Made by a program: the position numbers and the translations under genes. Below are positions 1-6,802 of a stretch of DNA of 6,896 bases, in pieces. The notes beneath the pieces were generated by a model. That model did no database searches and was not told the DNA's origin. It saw only the letters and a list, made by a program, of their open reading frames with translations. The stretch is from Chitinophagaceae bacterium. Its GTDB lineage: Bacteria; Bacteroidota; Bacteroidia; Chitinophagales; Chitinophagaceae. The first letter of the stretch is position 1, and each line of letters begins with the position of its first letter. The stretch spans positions 1-6,896 of the forward strand of contig DPWF01000248.1 in assembly GCA_003526435.1 (NCBI GenBank), written 5' to 3'.

Positions 1-29
1 CCAACCCGTTAAACTTTTCATTCAATCTT

Positions 30-2006
30 ATGTCCAATACAAAACTAAAACCGATGTCCTTGCAGCGAATGTTCAAAACTTTCACAATCGTAGCCCTGTT
101 TACCATCGGGGCCGCTTTCACCAATAACAGGAATGGGTTGCCTGAAATAAAAATGCCGTATAAAAAAGCGGGTCTTACACAACAGCAGGCAGCGGCTCAT
201 TTACTCAACAGGTTTAGTTATGGTATTCAGCCCGGGCAGGTAGAAGAAGTTGTAAAAATGGGTCTTGATAAATGGTTGCAGGAACAATTTGATGCTGATT
301 TGCCTGATACAGAACTTCATCGTCGCTTAGAAACATTTGAGTCGTTGAGTTTGAGTAATGAAAAAATTGTGAATACCTATCTCACACCAGCACAAATAAT
401 TCGTGTAGCCGTAAGAAACAAACTGATACCTGCAGATTCTATCAACAATGCTGATCGGCAGAAATATCGTGAACAACTAAAGCTGATCCAGGAAAAAGAA
501 GGGTTTAAACCTGTTCAGGAATTGCATCGGCAGCTCATCAATCAGAAAGTACTAAGAGCAGCATACAGTAATAACCAGTTAAAAGAAGTATTGACAGATT
601 TCTGGTTCAATCATTTTAATGTTTCACTTACAAAAGGACAGAGTCAGCAATATGTAATGACCTATGAACGTGATGCCATCAGACCGTATGTGCTTGGAAG
701 TTTTAAGGATATGTTACTGGCAACCGCCAGGCATCCGGCCATGCTGGAATACCTCGACAATGCTTTGAGTGTAAGTAATGATAATGAAAGAACCCGACGA
801 CAGCAAAACAATGCCATGTTGCGCGCAGCACGAGAGCGTGTGGAAGCAAGGCTAAATGACACTTCGATGCCCGGAGCCGCATTGGTTCAACAGGCGGTTG
901 CGGCACGAAGAACACAGGGTCTCAATGAGAACTATGCACGTGAAGTGATGGAGTTGCATACACTTGGTGTAGACGGAGGATATGCGCAAAAAGATGTAAC
1001 AGAAGTAGCACGGGCATTAACAGGATGGACAGTAAAGCCTATGTATAAAGAAGGTCCTGCAAAACAATTGGTTGAAAACCTGAATGAAACACAACTGGAA
1101 AGAAGGGGACTATTGATTGAAGGCGATTTTCTTTTCCGTGGTGATAAACACGATGAAAATCCAAAATCAATTCTGGGAAAACAGTTTAGTGGTAAAGATG
1201 GTTACAGGGAAGGAATACAGGTATTGGAAATGCTGGCAGCACATGCATCGACTGCTCAGTTTATAGCGACGAAACTGGCAAGACGATTTGTGGCAGATGA
1301 ACCTTCAGCAGAGATCATTAAAGCAATTGCAAAAACTTTTCAGGAGACAGGTGGCAATATAAAAGCGATGATGATTACAATGGTAAACCACCCGGACTTC
1401 TGGTCAAAAAAGGCATTACGTGAAAAAGTAAAATCGCCCTTTGAATTTGCCATCAGTTCCATACGTGCAACAAAGGCACAGGTAACGCAACCATACCAGG
1501 TTTACAACTGGTGTACTAAAATGGGACAAAGATTTTATTATTATCAGGCACCAACGGGTTTTCCTGATCGTGCTAATTTCTGGATCAACAGCGGTTCATT
1601 ATTAAACAGAATGAATTTTGGTCTGGCACTGGCTACCCAGAAAATTCCGGGTATAAGAATGAATTTACTGGCATTGAATGACAACCATGAACCCGAGAGC
1701 GCCGACGATGCCTTACGCATTTACAGTAAACTGCTTTTGCCGGAACGCAACCAGGAAGAAAATATTAAACGTCTTACGGCGATGATACATGATGCACAGC
1801 TCGAACAAAAAATCAATGAAGCTGCCGCTAAAATAAAAACAGAAATGGTGGAAGATGAAATGGAGGAAGAAGGTTCAAGACGACGGGGAACAAAGAACAG
1901 GGAAGATAACAGGTCGCAAACGACTAATGCCATGAATAACACTGCTGCAACAGTAGCACAGGTGGTAGGTATTATTATCGGCTCCCCCGAGTTCCAGCGT
2001 AAATAA
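30..2006 (+). CDS. DUF1800 domain-containing protein, probably exported
   Basis: This 658-residue protein matches the DUF1800 family, whose biochemical role is unknown. Family hallmarks appear in order. Residues 54-87 hold the N-terminal helical motif AAHLLNRFSYG followed by GLDKWLQEQF. FWFNHFNV lies at 191-198, YERDAIRPYVLGSFKDMLL at 212-230, and GLNENYAREVMELHTLGVDGG at 297-317, followed by VTEVARALTGWTV. FLFRGDKHDENPKSILG is at 367-383, KSPFEFAISSIRA at 468-480, and APTGFPDRANFWINSG at 507-522. The C-terminal GSPEFQRK is the usual family ending. A hydrophobic stretch at about 16-31 after a basic N-terminus looks like a signal peptide or membrane anchor. Two segments seem longer than in compact family members: an Arg/Gln-rich stretch at about 250-295 and a strongly charged stretch at about 572-635. 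Internal Met9 and Met14 are alternative starts. The gene lies 119 nt upstream of a DUF1501 gene on the same strand, the common partner of this family. Confidence 0.93.
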   Translation: MSNTKLKPMSLQRMFKTFTIVALFTIGAAFTNNRNGLPEIKMPYKKAGLTQQQAAAHLLNRFSYGIQPGQVEEVVKMGLDKWLQEQFDADLPDTELHRRLETFESLSLSNEKIVNTYLTPAQIIRVAVRNKLIPADSINNADRQKYREQLKLIQEKEGFKPVQELHRQLINQKVLRAAYSNNQLKEVLTDFWFNHFNVSLTKGQSQQYVMTYERDAIRPYVLGSFKDMLLATARHPAMLEYLDNALSVSNDNERTRRQQNNAMLRAARERVEARLNDTSMPGAALVQQAVAARRTQGLNENYAREVMELHTLGVDGGYAQKDVTEVARALTGWTVKPMYKEGPAKQLVENLNETQLERRGLLIEGDFLFRGDKHDENPKSILGKQFSGKDGYREGIQVLEMLAAHASTAQFIATKLARRFVADEPSAEIIKAIAKTFQETGGNIKAMMITMVNHPDFWSKKALREKVKSPFEFAISSIRATKAQVTQPYQVYNWCTKMGQRFYYYQAPTGFPDRANFWINSGSLLNRMNFGLALATQKIPGIRMNLLALNDNHEPESADDALRIYSKLLLPERNQEENIKRLTAMIHDAQLEQKINEAAAKIKTEMVEDEMEEEGSRRRGTKNREDNRSQTTNAMNNTAATVAQVVGIIIGSPEFQRK

Positions 2007-2050
2007 TAAATTGGTACCTACTAAAAGAGAACTAATAAAATTAAAAAACT

Positions 2051-2113
2051 TGTAGCCTGTAGCTTGCCGCTTGAAGCTTTATTCTCATAGCCCGCAGCTC
2101 AAGGCTCACAACT
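2051..2113. repeat. Degenerate heptanucleotide tandem array, about nine units
   Basis: The gap between the DUF1800 and DUF1501 genes contains nine consecutive 7-bp units starting at 2051, 2058, 2065, 2072, 2079, 2086, 2093, 2100 and 2107. The consensus is close to YRNAGCY; examples are TGTAGCC, TGTAGCT and CGCAGCT. The sixth base is C in all nine units, the seventh is always C or T, and the fifth is G in seven. The first five units begin with T and the last four with C, so the array has two halves. The unit at 2079 is the most diverged. Parts can pair: the 10-nt segments at 2055-2064 and 2096-2105 form eight of ten pairs, and AGCTT at 2061 pairs with AAGCT at 2074. Seven is not a multiple of three and the array lies between two well-defined genes, so it is not coding. 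The period is seen directly; membership of a genome-wide repeat family is inferred. Confidence 0.75.
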
Positions 2114-2125
2114 AAATTAAAAGAT

Positions 2126-3382
2126 ATGATTCAGCGAAGAGCATTCATGAAATCAGGTGCGTTGGCACTTTTTGCAGCAGGTTTTGGTGGAGTGCCCAAC
2201 TTCATCGCACGAGCCGCAGATAACAGGAAAATATTACATCCATACAAAAAAAATAAAGTGCTGGTATGCATCTTTCAGCGAGGAGCTATGGATGGATTGA
2301 TGGCGGTAAGTCCGTTTACCGACCCTAATCTGAAAACATTGCGCCCAACTTTATTTATGAGTCCGGTGCAGGCACAGGGAGGTATGATGGATTTGGATGG
2401 ACAATTTGGATTACACCCGTCTTTAACCAGTTTGTCTTCTTTTTTCAAGGAAGGTCGTATGGCCATTGTACATGGTGTAGGAAGCCCGAATAATACAAGA
2501 AGCCATTTTGATGCACAGGATTTTATGGAAAGCGGAACGCCTTTCAACAAAGGTACGAACAGTGGCTGGCTCAACAGGGCTGTGGGTTTAACCGGTCACG
2601 AAGCAACACCATTCAGTGCGGTGAGTTTAACAAGTGCTTTACCAAGAAGTTTGTATGGCGATCACGAAGCTTTGGCCATCAGTAACCTGCAGGATTTTGC
2701 GATCCAGATGCAGGGTAATCCTATGGCAGGTAATATGGCTGCTAAATCTTTCGAATCGCTCTATGACCAGACCAGCAATCAGTTGTTGAATAAAACAGGG
2801 AAGGAAAGTTTTGAAGCAATGAAGATTTTGAAATCAAACGACATCAAAAATTATCAACCTGCTAATGGAGCGGTATATCCCAATTCTCCGTTGGGAAATT
2901 CTTTGAAACAGATTGCTACTTTGATTAAGATGGATGTAGGTGTAGAAGTAGCTTTTGCAGAAAGCGGTGGATGGGACACCCATTTCAACCAGGGAACAGT
3001 GAATGGAGCATTTGCAAGAAATCTTCGCGACTTCAGCGATTGTATTGCTGCTTTCTGGACCGATATGGGACAATACCAGGATGAAGTAACAGTTATGACG
3101 ATGACCGAATTTGGCCGAACAGCTCACCAGAACGGAACAGGTGGTACCGATCATGGAAGGGCGAGTTGTTTATTTGTTTTAGGGAATGATGTACAGGGAG
3201 GCAAAGTGTATCATAATATAAAATCATTGGCAAAAGCCGATCTGGAAGATGGTAGGGATTTGCCTGTTTCAACAGACTTTCGTGCAGTATTTAGTAGCGT
3301 ATCCTCCGGTCACCTCCGTTTGAAAAATACAAATGGACTTTTCCCCGGATGGGAAGGTAAAAAGGTTGAGTTGATGAAGTGA
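2126..3382 (+). CDS. DUF1501 domain-containing protein with Tat-type signal
   Basis: This 418-residue protein belongs to the DUF1501 family, which is related to the alkaline phosphatase/sulfatase fold; its substrate is unknown. The N-terminus carries a twin-arginine-type signal, QRRAFMKSG at residues 3-11, then a hydrophobic stretch to about 24 and a plausible cleavage site after ARA at 28-30. That suggests export in folded form. Family motifs follow: QRGAMDGL at 51-58, FGLHPSL at 94-100, RSHFDAQDFME at 125-135, SGGWDTHFNQG at 280-290, MTEFGRT at 326-332, GTGGTDHGRA at 337-346, and STDFRAVFSSV at 382-392. The Asp and His residues in HFDAQD, WDTH and TDHG are candidate metal ligands by analogy with the superfamily (inference). 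The protein looks complete. It follows the DUF1800 gene on the same strand; the two are probably co-expressed despite the repeat between them. The start at 2126 is preceded by an A-rich leader with no clear Shine-Dalgarno sequence, and the signal peptide begins right after it, which supports this start. Confidence 0.94.
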   Translation: MIQRRAFMKSGALALFAAGFGGVPNFIARAADNRKILHPYKKNKVLVCIFQRGAMDGLMAVSPFTDPNLKTLRPTLFMSPVQAQGGMMDLDGQFGLHPSLTSLSSFFKEGRMAIVHGVGSPNNTRSHFDAQDFMESGTPFNKGTNSGWLNRAVGLTGHEATPFSAVSLTSALPRSLYGDHEALAISNLQDFAIQMQGNPMAGNMAAKSFESLYDQTSNQLLNKTGKESFEAMKILKSNDIKNYQPANGAVYPNSPLGNSLKQIATLIKMDVGVEVAFAESGGWDTHFNQGTVNGAFARNLRDFSDCIAAFWTDMGQYQDEVTVMTMTEFGRTAHQNGTGGTDHGRASCLFVLGNDVQGGKVYHNIKSLAKADLEDGRDLPVSTDFRAVFSSVSSGHLRLKNTNGLFPGWEGKKVELMK

Positions 3383-3521
3383 AACCAATAAATATGTAAG
3401 AGAATAAAAAGAACATGCAAGCACTACCTGTCTGTTTCTCTGGTTATTGGAACTATCTTGCACCTGTAACAGGGATGAGATAGCTGCATCAGTATTTCAT
3501 ATAATACCTGTTTGTTTTTTA

Positions 3522-3857
3522 ATGCAAGCAAAAAAATGGTTGATCAGGTTATTGAATATACCATTTCACACCATTTTTTTATTACTTGTGGCAGATGCCC
3601 TGTTGCTATTTTTTCTTCCCCGCTTCGATATCTTAAAACAGGAGAGAAGTCCGCTTTTCTTTTATATTACCGCAACGCTGTTATCCTGGGTAGGTTGTTT
3701 TTGTTTTATGGCTTTACTTGTTAAGGCGCTGAAGCGAAATATCATACAAAAAGAAATTCATCTGTTTGTCATAATACCTGCTGTGATCATAATTATTGTA
3801 TTGTTGCTGGGGCCACTGATATTGTATTTTCTGGGAAAATCAGAACACACCTTATGA
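3522..3857 (+). CDS. Small three-helix membrane protein of unknown function
   Basis: I do not recognise this family. From the ATG at 3522 the product is 111 residues and almost entirely hydrophobic, with three predicted membrane helices at about 13-33, 45-68 and 81-104. A short basic N-terminus (MQAKKWLIR) precedes helix 1. A charged loop, RFDILKQERS, separates helices 1 and 2, and KALKRNIIQKEIH separates helices 2 and 3. The C-terminus is short and hydrophilic (GKSEHTL). By the positive-inside rule the basic second loop should be cytoplasmic. The reading frame stays open upstream to a TTG at 3447, which would add 25 residues, including two Cys, that do not look like the start of a membrane protein; the ATG is preferred. 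No clear ribosome binding site precedes either start. It lies 139 nt after the DUF1501 gene and ends 19 nt from the convergent WG-repeat gene. The membrane-protein pattern makes it a plausible real gene, but no function can be assigned. Confidence 0.65.
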   Translation: MQAKKWLIRLLNIPFHTIFLLLVADALLLFFLPRFDILKQERSPLFFYITATLLSWVGCFCFMALLVKALKRNIIQKEIHLFVIIPAVIIIIVLLLGPLILYFLGKSEHTL

Positions 3858-3876
3858 TATAGCATTACAAATGTGA

Positions 3877-4764
3877 TTATCGCTTAAAGCTAAAAACGAC
3901 GACACCCTCTTTATCAACATAAACGATATCGGCTCCTTTTTCCATTAAAGCCAAACCTTTGTGGAAACTTCCGGAACGGTCGAATTGTGGTGGAATGACC
4001 CATTCTCCTTTTTTATTGATAAAACCCCATGAGCCAAAATCTTTCTCCACTGCCGCAAGCCCCTCACTGAATGAACTGGCATTGGTAAAGCCTGGTTGAA
4101 TAACCCAGGTACCGCTGGTATTTACAAAACCCCATTTATTACTTGTATCACGGGCGGGGGCAAGGCTGTCGGCAAATGCATACATACGTGTAAAGGAAGT
4201 TTTGATACTTGTTTTCTTTTTGATATCGAGAATCTCCCATTTATCCGTCATGTTTTTTTGTGTACAGGTTAATCCCGCAAATACATCTGTGATACTATAA
4301 TATTCAGGTTGTACCACAAATTTTCCACTACTATCAATCAGACCCCATAGATTGTTCCTTACCGAAGCCTGAGCCAGCCCTTCTTTAAAATCATAACAAA
4401 GAGCAAACTGAGGTTGAATGCTGAAAATTCCTTTTTTATTGATATAGCCCCATTTTCCGTTTTGTTGTACCCTTGCTTTCCCCTCTGAAAAATTACCTGC
4501 GGCATTGAATTGTGGTATGATCAGCCATTTACCCTTTTCATTGATGAAACCATATTTAGAGGATAAAAGATGATTGCCCACTGCTGCTACAGCGATGCCC
4601 TCATTAAACTGGCTGGCAAAAGTAAACTGCGGTGTAATAGTAATCCTGCCGCTGGTTTTATGAACATAGCCAAATTTGCTGTTCTCTATGAACCAGATGA
4701 GATTTTGCGAATAACTGTAAACAGAAAGTCCTGTGAACAGGCAAAGAAAAAATATCTTTTTCAT
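3877..4764 (-). CDS. WG-repeat protein with signal peptide
   Basis: The 295-residue product starts with a classic Sec signal peptide, MKKIFFLCLFTGLSVYSYSQ, with cleavage likely near residue 20, so it is predicted to be periplasmic or surface-exposed. The remainder is a run of WG repeats of about 30 residues with a 34-36 residue spacing, pattern (W/Y/F)G(F/Y)(I/V)(N/D)xxGxWxIxPQF followed by FxEGLA. Units begin at about residues 31, 71, 105, 140, 176, 211 and 246, with a partial unit from about 280. The unit at 176 is degenerate: it has WEILD in place of the WG motif and lacks the PQF segment. WG repeats form a beta-rich repeat fold; family members are diverse and mostly uncharacterised, so a binding or scaffold role is only inferred. 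The protein is simply repeats with no added catalytic domain that I can see. Its start lies 97 nt downstream of the acs stop codon, on the same strand, with a stem-loop between. Confidence 0.9.
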   Translation of the reverse strand: MKKIFFLCLFTGLSVYSYSQNLIWFIENSKFGYVHKTSGRITITPQFTFASQFNEGIAVAAVGNHLLSSKYGFINEKGKWLIIPQFNAAGNFSEGKARVQQNGKWGYINKKGIFSIQPQFALCYDFKEGLAQASVRNNLWGLIDSSGKFVVQPEYYSITDVFAGLTCTQKNMTDKWEILDIKKKTSIKTSFTRMYAFADSLAPARDTSNKWGFVNTSGTWVIQPGFTNASSFSEGLAAVEKDFGSWGFINKKGEWVIPPQFDRSGSFHKGLALMEKGADIVYVDKEGVVVFSFKR

Positions 4765-4809
4765 TGCTTAAATATACCATTAATGCTGAATTTACCGGGA
4801 ACCTGTCGG

Positions 4810-4854
4810 GCCACAGATGCGCAGAGTGGTTTGATGCATCTGCGAATCTGTGGC
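4810..4854. repeat. Imperfect inverted repeat (stem-loop) after acs
   Basis: GCCACAGAT at 4810-4818 is the exact reverse complement of ATCTGTGGC at 4846-4854. After a single mismatch (4819 against 4845), CGCAGA at 4820-4825 pairs exactly with TCTGCG at 4839-4844. This gives 15 pairs with one internal mismatch and a 13-nt loop (4826-4838). Each arm is built of two related 8-bp units (ATCTGCGA then ATCTGTGG in the right arm), so the stem looks like an inverted pair of octamer repeats. It starts 10 nt past the acs stop codon, where a transcript end could be expected, but neither side has a T-run, so it is not a standard intrinsic terminator. It could end or stabilise the acs transcript, or be one copy of a dispersed intergenic repeat. 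The structure is seen directly; the role is inferred. Confidence 0.7.
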
Positions 4855-4864
4855 TGAAAACTAT

Positions 4865-6802
4865 TTATAACCTGCCTTTTTTAATTTCATCCACAACACC
4901 CGGGTCCAGTAAAGTACTTGTATCGCCCAGGTTCTCCGTTTCTCCTTCTGCCATCTTGCGTAAAATTCTTCGCATGATTTTACCGCTCCTGGTTTTAGGT
5001 AAACCACTTACAAACTGAATCTTATCTGGTTTGGCAATAGCGCCAATGATACGGGTTACGGTTTGTAAAATATCTTTTCTTACCAGATCGCCTGTACCAT
5101 GCGTGTTTTGTGCATGAGAACCCTGGTAAATTACATATGCATAAATACCCTGTCCTTTAATATCATGCGGATAACCTACAACAGCACTTTCTACTACACC
5201 TGCATGCATGTTGATTGCATTTTCTACTTCTGCAGTACCAATGCGGTGTCCACTTACATTTAATACATCATCAACCCTGCCTGTAATGCGGAAGAAACCA
5301 TCTTTATCTTTTAATGCTCCGTCGCCGGTAAAATACATGTTTTCGTAAGTGGCAAAATAATTGGTTCTGCATCTTTCATGATCACCATAAGTTGTTCTGA
5401 GAATGGATGGCCAGGGAGCTTTGATGCAAAGATTTCCCGAAATGGTTTCATCACCCTGCTGAATGATTTCTTTTCCGTTTTCATCAACCAGCACCATTTC
5501 TAATCCTGGCATAGGAAGTGTGGCCCATCCAGGTTTAGCGGGTGTAATACCTGCTAAATTTGAAATGAGACAACCTCCGGTTTCTGTTTGCCACCATGTA
5601 TCTACAATCGGACATTTCCGTTTACCTACATGTTCATCATACCAATGCCATGCTTCTTCGTTAATGGGTTCACCAACAGTTCCCAGTACTTTAAGAGAAG
5701 AAAGGTCTTTCCCCTGTAATGGTCCTAACCCGAAACCCATCAGGCTTCGGATGGCCGTTGGTGCTGTATAAAGAATGTTGACGCAGTATTTATCTACAAT
5801 GTCCCAGAAACGACCTGCATCGGGCCAGGTAGGAACACCTTCAAATAACAGCGAGGTGGCACCTGCACTGAGTGGGCCATACACTATATAACTATGTCCG
5901 GTGATCCAGCCAATATCTGCTGTACAAAAATGTACCTGCCCGGGCTGGTATTGAAATACGTTTACAAAAGTATAGTTGGTGTACACCATATATCCGGCTA
6001 CACTATGTACAACTCCTTTGGGTTTGCCGGTAGATCCAGATGTATAAAGAATGAAGAGTGGATCTTCTGCATCCATTTCTTCTGCTTCAATAAAACTGAT
6101 TCCTTTTTCTTCCACCTGTTTCATTTCATCTTCCCACCATACATCTCTTCCCTTGATCATGGAAACAGGTGTACGTGTGCGGGTAGCAACAATCACCCGT
6201 TTAACGGTTTTGTTTCCAATGAGTGCGTCGTCGATGACAGTTTTCAAAGGAATATCTTTAGCTCCTCTGTATGCCCCATCGCAGGTAACAATAAATGTAG
6301 CCTGTGCATCTTCGAGTCTGTCTGCAATACTTTGTGCAGAGAAACCGCCAAATACGACTGAATGTATGGCTCCTATGCGGGCACAGGCCAGCACTGCTAT
6401 GGCCAGCTCCGGAATCATACCCATATAAATACAAACCCTGTCGCCTTTTTGAACACCATTGTTTTTTAACACATGGGCAAACTGGCAAACTTTCTCATGT
6501 AATTTTTTATAAGTGAGGATGCGATGATTTTCATCGGGCGCATTGGGCTCCCAGATAATGGCGGGATGATTGCCTTTGGTTTCAAGATGACGGTCCAGAC
6601 AATTTTCAGTGATATTGAGTTTGCCACCTTTGAACCATTCAACTTTCGGTTCTTTAAAGTTCCATTCAAGGGTGGTGTCCCATTTTTTTCTCCAGGTAAA
6701 ATGTGATGCTATTTCGCTCCAAAAAGATGTCGGATCGTTTATACTTTCCTGATATGCTTTCTTATACTCTTCAAAACTTTTGATCTGGTACGGATATGAC
6801 AT
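4865..6802 (-). CDS. acs: Acetyl-CoA synthetase (acetate–CoA ligase, AMP-forming)
   Basis: Acs converts acetate, ATP and CoA to acetyl-CoA, AMP and PPi in the cytoplasm through an acetyl-AMP intermediate. The product is 645 residues from the chosen start, close to the usual length near 650. Residues in this entry count from that start. The ATP-binding loop YTSGSTGKPKG is at 253-263, ADIGWITGHSY at 295-305, TVGEP at 375-379, and DTWWQTETGG at 401-410. YFTGD lies at 490-494, the hinge region GRVDDVLNVSGHR at 508-520, and PKTRSGKIMRR at 602-612. Lys608 in the last motif is the catalytic lysine that protein acetyltransferases acetylate in characterised Acs enzymes. Trp404, the second W of TWWQTE, closes the pocket for small acyl groups and supports acetate as substrate. 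The frame is open to an ATG at 6838, giving 657 residues, but the extra 12 residues (MMYIYSAKISKR) do not resemble Acs, whereas MSYPYQIKSFEEYKKAY does. Only about 90 nt of upstream DNA is in the window, and no promoter can be fixed with confidence. Confidence 0.97.
   Translation of the reverse strand: MSYPYQIKSFEEYKKAYQESINDPTSFWSEIASHFTWRKKWDTTLEWNFKEPKVEWFKGGKLNITENCLDRHLETKGNHPAIIWEPNAPDENHRILTYKKLHEKVCQFAHVLKNNGVQKGDRVCIYMGMIPELAIAVLACARIGAIHSVVFGGFSAQSIADRLEDAQATFIVTCDGAYRGAKDIPLKTVIDDALIGNKTVKRVIVATRTRTPVSMIKGRDVWWEDEMKQVEEKGISFIEAEEMDAEDPLFILYTSGSTGKPKGVVHSVAGYMVYTNYTFVNVFQYQPGQVHFCTADIGWITGHSYIVYGPLSAGATSLLFEGVPTWPDAGRFWDIVDKYCVNILYTAPTAIRSLMGFGLGPLQGKDLSSLKVLGTVGEPINEEAWHWYDEHVGKRKCPIVDTWWQTETGGCLISNLAGITPAKPGWATLPMPGLEMVLVDENGKEIIQQGDETISGNLCIKAPWPSILRTTYGDHERCRTNYFATYENMYFTGDGALKDKDGFFRITGRVDDVLNVSGHRIGTAEVENAINMHAGVVESAVVGYPHDIKGQGIYAYVIYQGSHAQNTHGTGDLVRKDILQTVTRIIGAIAKPDKIQFVSGLPKTRSGKIMRRILRKMAEGETENLGDTSTLLDPGVVDEIKKGRL

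Noticed and set aside
2275..2574. A 99-codon frame on the minus strand within the DUF1501 gene
   Set aside because: It is antisense to conserved DUF1501 motifs and has no protein-like features of its own.
3416..3462. Inverted repeat TGCAAG/CTTGCA downstream of the DUF1501 gene
   Set aside because: Only six pairs with a 35-nt loop and no T-run; too weak to call a terminator.
3447..3521. TTG-initiated 25-codon extension of the small membrane protein
   Set aside because: The added residues do not resemble a signal or membrane N-terminus, and the ATG at 3522 gives a typical basic start directly before the first helix.
3501..3780. Direct repeat ATAATACCTG at 3501-3510 and 3771-3780 flanking much of the small membrane protein gene
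   Set aside because: Ten bases of A/T-rich sequence with no similarity beyond the core and one copy inside coding sequence; there is no mobile element between them.
4765..4780. A TATATTTA promoter-like octamer (minus strand) just upstream of the WG-repeat gene
   Set aside because: It ends only about 4 nt before the ATG, so transcription starting from it would begin at or inside the gene, and no -33 element is visible; an A/T-rich chance match is more likely.
5894..6361. A 155-codon open frame on the plus strand inside acs
   Set aside because: It lies wholly antisense to the highly conserved Acs coding sequence, is rich in Cys, Ser and His with no recognisable domain, and is best explained as a shadow frame.
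6051..6428. A second antisense frame within acs (125 codons)
   Set aside because: It is a Ser/Ala-rich shadow of the conserved Acs N-terminal half and shows no domain or start signal.
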